The translations under genes were made by a program, and so were the position numbers. The notes below the pieces were generated by a model. The model made no database searches. It worked only from the letters and a program-made list of their open reading frames with translations, and was not told the origin of the DNA. Shown here one piece after another: positions 10,541-22,500 of a stretch of 35,482 bases of DNA (its first letter is position 1; every line of letters starts with the position of its first letter). The DNA is from Chromera velia (lineage: Eukaryota; Sar; Chromeraceae), in the NCBI GenBank assembly GCA_018398765.1, contig JAHBMJ010003446.1, positions 1 through 35,482 on the forward strand. The letters run 5' to 3'.

Positions 10541-10895
10541 GGCCATTTTTAGTACCGCGGCTGCGCCGCGGTTCCCTCCAGGCCCCTCCGCGGCGGTACC
10601 CCCTCCCATTTGGGACATGACCCCGTACATACCGTCAAAACGGTTTTTTCTGCGCGCCGCAGGCGTCACAAATTTTTTTTTAAGGTATTTCAATGATAAA
10701 TTTAATCAATTGTTGATCAATTTGGTTCAACTTACCCCAGAAAAGGTAAAGACCGGAACAATCACGCCGCGGTTCCCCCCTTTCTTCACGGTTTTACAAC
10801 CGCGGCGCGCCGCGGTGCGCCCTTCGGGAGCTCCGCGGCGCTTAGTGCCGCTCCGCGGCACCGCGGCGTTTGACCGTAAACGCCGTGGTGTTTAG
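10541..10895. repeat. GC-rich palindromic cluster (CCGCGG-rich)
   Basis: Short GC-rich islands sit inside AT-rich DNA. ACCGCGGCTGCGCCGCGGT (10554-10572) and CCGCGGCGCGCCGCGG (10800-10815, a perfect 16-bp palindrome) are the clearest; CCGCGG recurs many times between them and up to about 10866. The texture resembles mobile GC clusters of organelle genomes, but nothing nearby is organellar coding sequence. No protein is recognised. Confidence 0.6.
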
Positions 10896-10959
10896 AAAGC
10901 CTGACGTTAACACTATGTGTTAGTGAAGTCCTTGTATGTCATTAATTTTGTTATTAGCA

Positions 10960-11230
10960 AACGTATCTAATAGCAGAGTTCTTCTTATTTCTTCTTCTCA
11001 ACCGTCTTGAAGCCTGTCCAGCTGTCTCCGGCCCTCTACGGCATTTACAGATACCGCGGCTACACCTTTGCGCAACCAACAACCTTGATTGAGGGTTTTG
11101 TCATGCACCATATATTAATATGGGAAGGGGAACTTGTTGCATGCATATACCACGATCGTGGATGCACCTCTCATTGCTCTCACCCCATCTCACCCCTGGG
11201 GGCCACGGCATGTCCCGTAGGGACATTACA
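10960..11230 (+). repeat. Dispersed repeat, copy 2 (related to 3440-3650)
   Basis: It carries the same ordered blocks as copy 1, ending in CACCCCTGGGGGCCACGGCA then TCCCGTAGGGACATT at about 11190-11227. Compared with copy 1 it has an extra ~100 bp between the CGGCATTTACA block and the CACCCCTGGGGG block. Confidence 0.65.
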
Positions 11231-11240
11231 ATTTTTCCGG

Positions 11241-11634
11241 GGCCGCAGAAGAGGCTGTGGGGCACTTAGAATTTGTGCGTCCCCAACCGGCTGAGCCCTG
11301 TGTTAAAAAGCAGTCTCGCTTATTAATATCGCAGCTTCTCCTCGTTTGATCCTTGAACTGTTGTCTCAGTGTTTACTTCTTGATTACATGGAAAAGCAGC
11401 AGAGCAAAAAGGGCACTCATGCGTGTCTTCAGCCGGTTGTTCGAACTCGATTTTGTGCCATTAAGGAAAGAATCAGATCGAGCCAGGATTCAGGGTTTCT
11501 CAAAAGCTCTCTCACTTTATTAATAGCACAATACCACGTCTTCCTCCCTGCCTCATCGATTTTGCTTGCTGGTCTGCTTCGGTGTGGAGAGTGCTTGATA
11601 ATGCGTCTGGGTCAGTGTGTCTCTCTTCAATCGA
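11241..11634. other. Probable 5' flank/UTR of the SH3 gene
   Basis: No recognised coding sequence. The stretch leads into the first in-frame ATG at 11635. No clear TATA box is seen. Confidence 0.4.
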
Positions 11635-13579
11635 ATGCAACGAAATGACGAACCCGGGCGCTTGCCCGCTGAGAGAGAACGACAACTGATACCCATTTCC
11701 ATTCCCAGCGATGCTCCAAAAAGGTCTCCTTTCGAAGAAGTTGTGCCTCCAGGGCATGCAGCCGGTGGAGGTGGACCACCTGCCCCGAAATTGTTCCCCC
11801 CTCAGAATGCACCGATGCCAGGTCCGGGCTATCCCCCCTCGTACCAGGCGCACTCTCCACTGCCCGAAGCGATGGGAAGACCCCCTTTGCAACTTCCCCA
11901 GCAAAGGGGGTACGATCCGTTTGCCCTGCAGCAGGTGGAGCAGTTTAGGTGCATGAGGAACGTCAGCGCCAGACCGGATCAGCAGGGCAAGTACTACTGT
12001 CACTGGCACATTGTGAGTGTCCCCACCCACTTCAGATACTCAACCGATCCTGCAGCAGAGAACATGGAGCTACTGCTTGTCTCAAGGGAGCATCACCAGG
12101 TGCAAGTCAACGCACTCAGAAGCAAGGCAGACTTACTAAAAAGGCAGAACGAACATCTTCTAGCAAGAATTAGGGAGTACGGTGAGGCCATTCAACGTCA
12201 CGACCCCTCTGAACCTGCAGCGCCCAGTCCCCCCACACGCACCCCTGCACCCCCTGACCCATCACACGCGTCTGGCACAGCGCCACCAGCACGAAGACCC
12301 CAGCCGGGGGGGGCAGTGCCCACCCAAATGTCAGGGCGCCCACACCCAGGGGCAACGGCTCAGCCGCACTCTGGGCTTTCCCCCTACTACCCGGAACCTC
12401 AACCTCGGACGCGGCCCGACGTTGACAACAAAGGAGAGCCGTCACGGGCACCGTGGCAGCAGGCAGGCGGTGAGTTTTTCAGTGGTAGTGTATGTCTGGT
12501 AGTCTGCCTCACACAGCGGTCATTTTCTGAGAGAGGGGGTCGGGTTATGCGCGTACGAAAATGCATTTACGCACTCGTGTGTGTGAGTGTGCGTGTATGT
12601 CTCTGTGTGTGTGTGTGTGTGTACGAAGACCATAGAGATCGTGTGGTAGGGTGTGTTTGCCTGCTGTTGGCTACAGGTTGGTATGTGAGACTGGTTAGAA
12701 GGCAGAGCATGGTCGTGACAAATGTGTGAGCACGCCAATGTTGTTCCCAAGCTCTTCTGTCTGTCTGTAAAGAAGGAAACCATACAGACCGTCTGAGTGA
12801 ACTTCGAAATTGCATCTTTCGCTGTCTCCGCAACCAGACATTTTTTTCCATTCACGGCATTGTGCGGCGGTAGTTTGAGTGTGACCGGGTTTGCTACTGC
12901 ATTTCCTGTTTGCTTGCGAATTCTTTTATTTCTTCCCCCTTTCCCCTCCCCTCCCACCCCTTTTCCTCTCAGTATCCGAGCCAGGATCCTTCCCGCCTCA
13001 CCAACAGGAGCCCGCACCGGCAGCGGGGGGGATGGGGGGAAGTTCGTGGCAACAGCCGACCCTTCCGCCGGGAGCTGTTCCTTCGGCTGCGTGGCAACAC
13101 CCGCCGCCACTGCACACACAGCCGCCCCTGGAGCTTCAACAGCCGCCGCCCTACTCGGAGTCTTTTGGTCCTCGAACAGAAGAGGTGCGGCCGGGGCCGG
13201 GGAGGTCTATCGGGGGCGCTCAACAGACTCAGGCAGAGGTCGTTGCACAGCAGCTTCCTCCTCCACAGGCGTACCAGCAGCCCCCGGCCCCTGCTCAGGT
13301 TGTTGCAGCTCCTCCTGTGTTTCAGCCGCCGCCGCCGCAAGGGCAGGAGGGCGGGTCAGCAGCAAATCTTCAAAAGATAAAGGAGCGGCACGCCCCTTTT
13401 GAAAGCAAGGAGCTGGCTCTGGAGGTCGGTCGGTCGGTTTAAATTCTTCCTCCATTCGTCCATGTAGACGTCTGTGTGGTTAGGTGTGCGTGAGTGTTTC
13501 TGTGTGTGGGGGGGGGAGATAGAGCGTGCGTGTGTGTGTGTGGTGTGGCGTGTCTATGTGGGTGTGTGTGTGCACGTGA

Positions 13580-13618
<39 letters not shown>

Positions 13619-13639
13619 CCTCCCCCTCCTCTCTCCCTC

Positions 13640-13679
<40 letters not shown>

Positions 13680-13804
13680 AGTGTGTGTGGGGGTGTGGAC
13701 GTGCACGTACAAGTCTTCTCTCTCTCTCTCTGTTTCTCTCTTTCTCTCCTTCTCCCTCCTCTCGCTCTCTCTGTGTGTACGTGCGTGTGCATGTGTGTGT
13801 AGAC

Positions 13805-13836
<32 letters not shown>

Positions 13837-13999
13837 TGGTGCTGTACAGGTGGGTGACATTGTTGATTGCCAGTACGGCGACGGCCAGACAAACGGCTGG
13901 TGTTGGGGAGTCTTGGTGCGACCAGTGGAGGGCGTCGGGACGGGTCGGGTCGGTAAGGCGGGGTGGTTCCCATGTTTTTGCATGGCGTCGCCACAGTGA
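11635..13999 (+). CDS. Pro/Gln-rich coiled-coil protein with C-terminal SH3 domain (3 exons)
   Basis: Exons 11635-12469, 12973-13424 and 13850-13999 join to 478 codons ending in TGA. Intron 1 is GTGAGT...CTCTCAG (phase 1) and intron 2 is GTCGGT...GTACAG (phase 0). Both junctions keep frame, and the second rebuilds an SH3 domain: [13 protein letters not shown] joined to [10 protein letters not shown], then GWCWGVLV and [12 protein letters not shown], matching ALYDFE...GDII...GWWRG...GLFPSNYV. Residues 1-100 are Pro/Gly-rich; about 104-124 hold FRC and YYCHWH, a possible metal site; about 142-187 look like a coiled coil ([21 protein letters not shown]); about 190-400 are Pro/Gln-rich. SH3 domains bind proline-rich ligands, so a scaffold or adaptor role is inferred, possibly with intramolecular binding. 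The start is the first in-frame ATG; an upstream exon cannot be excluded. All 46 Gln codons are CAA/CAG. Confidence 0.75.
12470..12972 (+). other. Intron 1 of the SH3 gene
   Basis: Begins GTGAGTTTTT and ends in a pyrimidine tract with CTCTCAG. It carries a short (GT)n tract around 12600-12622. Joining its flanks turns a split G|TA codon into Val and continues the Pro/Gln-rich frame. Confidence 0.7.
13425..13849 (+). other. Intron 2 of the SH3 gene, filled with microsatellites
   Basis: Begins GTCGGT and ends GCTGTACAG. It holds (TC)n at 13583-13616, (GT)n at 13642-13672, a second CT-rich tract near 13714-13770, and (GT)n at about 13816-13836 directly before the acceptor, where a pyrimidine tract would normally be. 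Long minus-strand open frames here are only repeat translation. Confidence 0.7.
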
Positions 14000-15395
14000 C
14001 CGACCGACTGAAGACCGGCTGCTCTCGCAACTTCGTGACTGAAAGAAAACAAGTGACTGGCTTTGTGGAAAGGAAAAGCTGATGATTGGAAGGAAAGGTG
14101 CGAAGGAAGCCAGTCGTCTTGTTTTTTTGAGGAAGCGTCAGAGTTCGTCGTGCCTTATGGCATGCAAGTGAGAAAAGAAATGACAGGGGACGAGAGAATC
14201 GATGTATGTCGTTTCCAAACTAAGAAATCCATGCAGACTTTCATGTCACTTTCCGTCTGATCGAGTGCGGAGGAGAGTGGGTTCGTGGGTGCACGCAGTG
14301 AAAAACTAAGAGAACGTATCCCGAGAACTGAAAAGGAAAGGGAGAGAAGGTAAGACGAAGGAGTGAGAGATACAAAAAAGTCAATTCGTGCAAAGAAGAG
14401 AAGAGAGCTCAAAAGTGTCGTCGGGGTCAATGCTGACACGAGCGACACGCACAGCCGCACTCTCTAGATGGTTGGTCGTGGCTGTGTTGAGCTGAGAGGG
14501 AGTGCCTCCCTCTCTCTCCCTGTTTACGTATGGGTGGATGTGGGGTGTCTCGCGCTGCCGTAGTGCGATAGAAAGAAAGGCTGTCATAAGGGGAGTCCCT
14601 CTGACGGTCCCTCTTGCTTGTTTTTTCTTATTTTTTCTTTGCGAGAGAATGGAGGGAAGGCGGTTTGTTCTTTGTTTTCTTGTATTTTGCGAGAGAGAAT
14701 GGGGAAAAGCAGTCGGTAAACGTAAGAAGGATCTTGGTGCGGGTTGGTACATGGGAATGAATAGAGTGGAATGGAATCGGTTGGGGCAGCCCTTTGTTCC
14801 GGACGGCAATTTTGCATGTATCAATGGAACCCAATGCAATCCCTCCTTCCTAAAGTTGTAGAAGAAGATCGGGGGAGCTAGGTTGTTCGGGTGTCGAAAG
14901 TTGATTCGAATTGAATGTCAATGCATGCTTCGTTCTTCTCTTCTTATTTCGTTGATTCAGTTACTCCACTTTCTCCCTCTTCCTACTTCTGCTACTCTCG
15001 CGTCTTCGCCTCTGCGGTCCGGTTCTGCGTTCTTGTCCAGAACCTTCCGTAGCCCTGCATGCTTTTTTTTACACACTTGCTTATAAATGTCACAGGTGGC
15101 TCAATTGTGATGAAAGGGAGGGGGGGAAGGAGGGGTCAGAGAGAGAAGCTGCAAACTTCCTCCCTTCTTCCCTCCTGTCTTGTCCTCCTGCATCTATTTC
15201 TCTGTCTGTCCGTCCGTCCGTCCGTCCGAGGCCAGTGAGTGTGTGGAGTGAAATCACCACCATGGCACTAATCTATCGGATGATGTGTGTCTCCAATTTG
15301 TGGTTCTTTTCATTCATTCTTTCTTTCCTTCCCCCTTCCTTCCATCTTTCTTTCTTTCTTTCTTTCTTTCCTTTTTTCTTGCTTTCCCCCTTTCT

Positions 15396-15440
<45 letters not shown>

Positions 15441-16672
15441 GCCTGTTTGTATGCACACGTGTTGGTGGGTCCTTCATTCATGCTTTTATCCGCATTTTGG
15501 AAGGCAGCGGCTCCTGTCCGAAAAGTGTTTGTGTGACTACTTCATTCATTCATTCATTCGTCTTCTCTGTCTGCGCTTCTGTCGAAGAGCGAGAAAGAGG
15601 GGGGAGAGAGACGAGTGTTGGTCTCTGTCTCCAGTATGTTCTCCTGCATCATGCTGTCTGACTGGCGTCCAGCAGGTTCGTCAATGACACACACGACGTC
15701 ACCATTCGTTCTTGTCTCTTCTCTTCGTGCCTCCCGTTCTCCTTGGATGCTTTCCTGCTCGTGTGGTGTGTCTGTTTCTTTGTCTGTCTGTCTGTCTGTC
15801 TGCTCTACCCCAGAGACAGCAAATGGTCCGCCAGCAAGGCTGTCTCTGGCATCTCCCTCTCTTCTGCAAATAAAACCCCCTCCTTTCTTTTCTCTGTCTG
15901 GTATTAGGAAGAAGGTTCGTTTCGGTTCATTGCATTTGGGGGCTTTCTCTTCTTCTCTTCGTTCATGGGGGAGCTTTTGAAAGGACACGATACTACTATG
16001 GGGGTGTGTGGAGAGAGAGAGAAAGACTAATTAATTCATTCAACTGCAGTGGCTTGGCATGATCAAGGATGGATGCCCTGGGGTAGCACGGGGTTTTGCC
16101 GTCTCGCGCTTCGCATGCTTTTGTCCTTTCCCAGGAATTCGTCATCGATCATGACCCCCCTCTCTTCTCTGCTCCTCTTTGTCTGTCATTGCCCTTTTTC
16201 CTCTCTTCATCCGTCCTTCTCTGACTGACGATATGGAAGTGTACGTACATTCGACAAAAAACTGAAGCAAGTCCTGACAGAGGCCTTCCAAATAGGTGGT
16301 GCAGGCGGGCGGGCGGGGGGGAGAGAAAAAGGGGACGACATCACGCGAAAGCGCAGAAAGATGAGAGGGGAAAAAAGGAGAGAGGAGGGGGGGCTTTTTT
16401 TGCCTTTCTCTCTTCCTCTGTCAGTCAATCGTCTCATGTGACGATTTGAGCGAATCGAAGGAGGAAGAGAAAGACACCGGAGCAAAATCAATCAAAAAAG
16501 GACAATATGAAAGCAGAAAACGAAGACGACAGCGAATAGCTTGCTGGCGAGGAGGGAAGGCTCGAGTCTGCAGCTTCCCCTCTTCGCTTCGTTTGTCTGG
16601 CTGGAGTTTTGGAAAGAAAGTATGACCTTCAAGGAGAAGGAAGGCCCGCCGACGAGAGACGTTGACAGCGAC

Positions 16673-16704
<32 letters not shown>

Positions 16705-18466
16705 CGGGGGGGTACCCAAGCGTCTGTTAAATGACCTCTCTGTTTCGTCAGTCAGAAAAAAGAAGAATGTTGTTCTTTCCTCTCCACCATGTCCAGTGTC
16801 TTCCTTCTTTCGGTATTTTTTCTTCCTTCTTGTGATGTTTCTTCTCCCTTCACCCATCCAAAATATGTCGTCCAGGTACTTTGATCTAAAGCCAGCTGGA
16901 CGTTGTCTCTTTTTTTCTTTCTTTCTTTCTTTCTTTCTTTCTTTCGTTCGTTCGTTCGTTCGTTCTTTCTTTCTTTCTACCCGCCCGTTTTTCTGTCTGT
17001 CTGCGCATATCGATCTATGACGCCCTCATGTTTTTTCCTTCCATTCATTCAATGCCGACGACGAAGAGACATATGAATACATGCATGCAGACAAAAGCCA
17101 TTTGAATTACCCCCGTGTTGCAACATGAAAAAAAAGAAAGGAACGAACCGAAAAAGAACCCTTTCTTCTCTGACCTTGCTACATACGAAAGGAGGAAAAT
17201 TCTTTCCTCCTTTCCTACCACTCCCCCCCCCTCTTTCCTCTTCTCTTGCCTTTCTTTCTGCTGTTTCTGATATTCTAGTGCTGTTTGCGACCTTGCTGCT
17301 GCTGCTCTTGCTAAACAGTCTGCATGCCCTTTAATTCTTTCTTTCATACTTCTCTTTCGCTTCCTCGAATTCCTTCCATCCAACTCGGCTCCTAATCCCT
17401 CCTTTCCCCCCTCCCCCGGCTCTTCCAACAACACGCATCTCCTCTTTCCTTTCTTTCTGTGTGTTCTTTCCTGGCTGTGATCCCGTTGTGGTTGGTGTGC
17501 TGTCCTTGGCTCTCCCCACCAACAGAACATTCTTTCTATCTCTCTGTATTCGTTGTTTGGTGTGTGGCATCATATCGATCAAACAGGGCAGACCGACATG
17601 CAGACTGATCGGTCGACAGACACTGCTTGTGTGGGTCCATCGGTCGGTATTGGGTCTCCTTCGGTCGGCCGCTTGCTTTCGCTTCATTGCATTATGTGAA
17701 GAATGGGGACGTGATGGGACAACAAAGAAGAAGAGAAAGCGAAAAGAAAAGAATGAAGCAAGCAGGCATATCGGTGAGGCAGGTGTAAAAGGTGCGAAGA
17801 GAAAGGCGGAAGCAGAAAGATCTGCTGGAGAGGCAGAGCGAAAGGGGGAGGGGGGGGCGATGGAAAAAGAGAGGATTTTTTGTGCGTGCGTCCCTCCGGT
17901 GTTCTTTCTCTGCTTTCGAAACTATTTATTCAGTATTTAAGTCTTCTGAAAAAGACAGACAGACAGACAGACAGAAAGACAGAGAAAACGAGGTCTGGCT
18001 CTACGTTTCTGCATCTGAAACGAATGGGAGGCAAGCTGAAAACGAGTAGCACAATCACCTTGTCGGAGCAGGTGGACCAAATCGTAGGGTTTGAAATCGG
18101 AATCCATGAAACGGGAAAAAAAAAAGAAAAGAGAGCGTCATGGAGGGTGGAGGAGGAGGACACGCGTGCATGGGCAACCCTCGCATGATGATGCGATTTT
18201 ATTTATGGCAGCACACGGATGTGGATGGGATGACGTGCTGCAGGCGAGCACACAGAAGCCGCAGCGCGGAAGAAGAGAGAGAGGGATAAAGCGGACTTGT
18301 CCCATTTCATCAGCTCAATACCACTGCATTTCGTATTCGCCAAACGAAATGTCCGTTTCCGGTGGGTGGGTGTGTGTGGTGAGAAACGATGGGGCAGTTG
18401 ACCACGTTCGTGCTGATCCTTTCTCTCTCGGACCCGTCCCGACCTTGCTGTCGGATTCTTCCTTGT
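14000..18466. other. Gene-free, microsatellite-dense region
   Basis: No frame shows a family motif. Purine-rich and pyrimidine-rich blocks alternate: for example pyrimidine-rich 14930-15030 and 15300-15450, purine-rich 16320-16480, pyrimidine-rich 16750-17000, purine-rich 17700-17880. Simple repeats include (CCGT)n near 15208-15227, (CTTT)n and (CT)n at 15340-15434, (ATTC)n near 15541-15559, (GTCT)n near 15780-15800, (GA)n at 16675-16704, (CTTT)n then (CGTT)n at 16916-16963, and (GACA)n near 17954-17974. The first part could be the 3' UTR of the SH3 gene. Confidence 0.6.
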
Positions 18467-18520
18467 GTGCAGGCAGGCTGAACAGTTTTTTGCTAAACAT
18501 TTTGGCCGTCCGAAAGTCTG
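18467..18520 (+). repeat. Short direct repeat, copy 1 (with 19458-19510)
   Basis: GTGCAGGCAGGCTGAACAG followed by a T run, CTAAAC, GGCCG and AGTCT blocks recurs at 19458-19510. It is about 50 bp, non-coding and of unknown origin. Confidence 0.65.
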
Positions 18521-19457
18521 AGTGGACACCGTCTTTCGTTCTTATATTTGTTTTCTTTTTTTTGCAGTCACTAGATTTTACTGGAGGAAAGCACAACATG
18601 AGAAAAAGAGAGGAGACGGAGGAACACCAAACGGGAAAAAGACAGAAGAGACCAAAGGTGGCAGAAAACGAAGAACAAGAAGAAGAAACAGACGAAAGGA
18701 TAGTCACTCGTGCTATCTTTACGTTTTTTTTCTGCTGCCATTGACTGTCTGTAGAGCGTCACCACTCTGAAGAGGCGCGCTGTGTAGGTAGGGAGGACAA
18801 AAAAAAAAGCCCTAAAACAAAACAAAAACGAAAGAAAGAACTGCAAAATACATTTCCACGCTTCCGTCTGTCCGCTTATCTATCCTTCACTTCCACTCAG
18901 GGTGTTGTTGACAAAGCCGAAGAAAGAAAGTGCGAGGACAGGAACACACACAGTGACTGACTGACTTGCTGGAGGGAGGCTTGGCGCAGCAGAAGAAGAG
19001 AGGAATCGCAGGATTGGTAGAGCAGAAATCAAGACATAAAGCAAAGGAGAGATCCCTGCCTGCCTGACTCATTCATTTGTTGATAGATTGAAAGAGTCAG
19101 TACGTCTCCCCTCAACTTTTAAGCTCAACAACCAGGAGCTCTGAGCCCTCATGGTTTCCTTTGCAGGGACAGTCAGAGTCAGCTGGAGTCATAAGCCTTG
19201 GAGTGGGAGTTGAAAAGACGAGATGAGCGGGAGGGAGGCACAGAGTGGATTTTAGCAAAGAAGGAGGAAAGGAGGACACAGCAAGAATATGAAAAGGAAA
19301 GACAAGGATGTTTTGCGAGGAAGAGGAAAAGAGAGGGAGGTGGGCAGATAGATCCTTATTTCGGGATGGACGGACAGGAAGAGGCGAGCACTCACTGGCT
19401 TCAACAATGAAATCAACAACCAAGGAGATCTCAGACCAAAAACCAGGGCTGAGAAAC

Positions 19458-19510
19458 GTGCAGGCAGGCTGAACAGTTTTTCACTAAACTTTCCGGCCGA
19501 CCGGTAGTCT
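19458..19510 (+). repeat. Short direct repeat, copy 2 (with 18467-18520)
   Basis: Same ordered blocks as the first copy with a few substitutions, 991 bp downstream of it. Confidence 0.65.
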
Positions 19511-22500
19511 CCATTGTCCCCCCGCCCTCTCTCTTTCTCCCTTGCTCGAACCTGCAAAAGACGACGACTAAGTGAGTTTCCTTATTTCTTCTTTGTCTTT
19601 CGAAATTTGCTCTTCGTTTCGCTGGAGGGTGGAGCGAATTTTGTTGTTCAACCGTACCGCATCGTCCGTTCTTTCTTTTTGGTTGTTATGTATTCGGGTG
19701 GGGGTCTGCATGTCCGTTTGTCCCGCAATGTTGCATTGCGTGACCGAAAGAAATGTGGAATGCTTGCCTGCCGCCGGGGTGGGAGAGGGAGAGGGGGAGA
19801 CTGGGAGACTAGATGGAATGGAATAGGGGGGAGGGGGGGGCTCAAATTCCTCGTAGGAGGAAGGTGAGGAAGTCGAAAGGAAGCAAGACCCGGCAAGGTA
19901 GAAAGAACAGAAGAAGCAGTTCGCGTATTGCTGGATTAATGAGAAGTCAGATAAATTGAAGTGAAATGCTTCTCATGCATCGATACCTTTTATTATTACG
20001 TCTCTACAGAGAAATGCGCACTCAATTTTGACGTACTTTCTCACTTTTTTCCATCCTTTCCTCCCTCTTTTCTCCTTCTTCCTTCACTCCATCCAGTCCT
20101 TCTCCGTAAAATGTTGAAGACCCGAATCGAGCCTTTCTCTCTCTCTGCCCCTTCAATGACCTCTGAATACGTGTCCGGGATTGTTCGGCACTGGCCATTT
20201 TTGCTTTTCTATGCTCGTACTTCTTTCTCAGGATCGAAACAGCGTGTAAGGAAGGAAGGAAGGAAAGATCTGCCACAAAGAAAAACATAAAAAGAGACGA
20301 AAGAGTTCGAGGAAGGATCGAAGGAGAAAAGCAGACAGTCATGAAGAGGTGGACGGACAGACAGATACACACACAGGCTGAATGCGAGCCTGTCCTATCA
20401 AAGCACCGAAGAAGGGAAATCATCGATCTCCTCTTCAACTGAACCGAACGGAAACAGAGCAGAGGGTTCTCTCCCCTCTCTGCCCTGTGCGTTCGTGGTA
20501 TGGCAGCCGTTTCTGCGGCCTGAAGGGCATGCTTGCTGAGTCGGTCCTTCGTGAAGGCACCGGCACAAACACTGAATGACAACAAAAGTGTTTCACAAAC
20601 GGAGGGGGGGTATGGGTGGAAAAGTTCCTGCCCTTCTGCCTGGCTTCCTTGACTTCGTCCCTCCGAGCGAAACACAAATGGAGAAACTGAACTGTTCAAG
20701 CCAGCAAGGCGGAGTCCCTCCCTCTCTTTGCTTTTGGACGGGACCAGAAGCATCTGTAGATGAAAGGCAGATAGATAGGCGGGTGAGTTGCAGCTTTCTG
20801 AAGGGGACATGTGGATGAAAAAGAAGAATCAACGAAGAAACGAGAGAAAATTTCCAGCCTGAAAGACTGCCTGGCAGCCAGCAGGAAAGAGAGAAAGCCG
20901 AGAAAGTCGGGTGAATGGCCGTGTTGGGGATTGCGCAAGATCAGGCAGACAGTTGCAGAACGCATCTCCGCGACTCCGGCGCAAGGATGCAGAGAGACTG
21001 CTGATCAGGTTTCCCTTTCCCCCCCCCTTTCTTTCTATCGTCAAACAATCAACCATTGAGGCCATTCCGTTGTATCATCATCCAATGGACTTAATCGCTC
21101 GCTCGATCGATCGATCGATGGTTTCATCGTTTGGTTTGTTGGTTGCTTCATCAAATGATCTCCCGACCATCGAAACTAAATGCCTCTCCCTCCTTCAGTT
21201 CTCATGAACTCAAATGGAGGGCTCCAACAGGACGTCTGCCTGCCTGCCTGCCTGCCTGAACGTGTTTTTCCCTTCTCCTTTCATCTCCGTACTTTCTTTG
21301 GCTTCCTGTACCCCCACCGTACCGATCGAGTCGTCAATCTGGACTTCTTCGGTCAGTCACATGAAATCCTTCTCCCTCCCTCCCTCCCTCCCTCCCTCCT
21401 TCGTTTGATCTGCAATAAAATGCGCGGGAGGAAATTGGTGGAGCAGAGAGACAAACGTACTCATTGGTGTGTGTTTTACGTATTGACATCAAAACCTGTG
21501 TAAGAAATTCTGTCTCATTCGATTTGCACTCTTTCTTGATGTGATGTACGAGATGCCTTCCTCCATACTTAATTCCTCTACGCCGACTTCTTTCCCCTTT
21601 TTCTTCCTTTCTTCCTTCCTTACTTTCTGAGCACTCGATACTCTTCCTTGTGTACTGCAAAGCTGTCGAATCTACCTACTGGACCTCTCTCAATGTCTTG
21701 ATAAGCCATCGAACCTTCCGTCCTCACCTTGCTCCATTTCTTCTCTCAGTCTCTTACACATTCTGTTCCCAACACCCACCTATTTCGACTCCATAGGTCT
21801 GTTTCTTTGTTTCTTTCATTCATTTGTTCATTCGCCCATTAGTCAATCGTCAGTTCATTCGCTGATGCTCCTTTCATTCGAATCGACTACCTCCCTCTCT
21901 CACGCCCTTCCTCGGCATCACCCGTACTCTTTAATTCTCTGTTTCATCATGCATGCATGCATGCATGAAAACGGTCCATCGCAACTTTGCTCCTCAAACC
22001 TGGTTGCTCTTCTGTCCTTCCAGACATACAGACTAGACTGAATGGATGGATGCTGGAGGTGAACGAGGCAGCTCACTATCTAATTGCGCGGACGGACAAT
22101 GTCGTTCGTTCGGCATGCGGCCAGACTGATAGACCGATTGACCGAGAAGTATGTGCACAGCAGAGCCACGCATCCTGAAAGGACACAACCAAAAAAGGGC
22201 GTCTGATGCCTCCAAACAGTGAAAGAAAGAAGGGAATTAAGAGAGATTTTCCTCAGACAGATCAAAAAAGGCGTGCAGGGTTGGTTGTGGACAGTATTGG
22301 GAAGTCGCTGCGGAAGGGAGGGAGAGACACAGGGAGATGCATGTGCGTAAATTGACATACGGGACGCATATTTCATTGCAATTTAGCAATGTATACAGTT
22401 CCATATAGTAGCGTACGCAAGAGAATCAATCGATCGATCAATCGAGAAGAGAAAAGGGATCGAGGGAGAGAGGGAGCAGGGAACACACCGCATACTTAGC

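Noticed and set aside
11635-13999. Nuclear code with UAA/UAG as glutamine for the whole genome
   Set aside because: The host SH3 gene has 46 Gln codons, none UAR, and the RNase H TAG at 27998 falls at a conserved Trp rather than Gln. The idea is kept only as an open alternative for the elements.
13439-14052. Minus-strand open frames rich in Thr-His and Arg-Glu repeats
   Set aside because: These are translations of (GT)n and (CT)n microsatellites within intron 2 and exon 3 of the SH3 gene.
20022-20810. 262-residue minus-strand open frame
   Set aside because: No motif, Ser/Arg/Lys-rich composition typical of translated purine/pyrimidine tracts, no splice or start context, and overlapping open frames on both strands.
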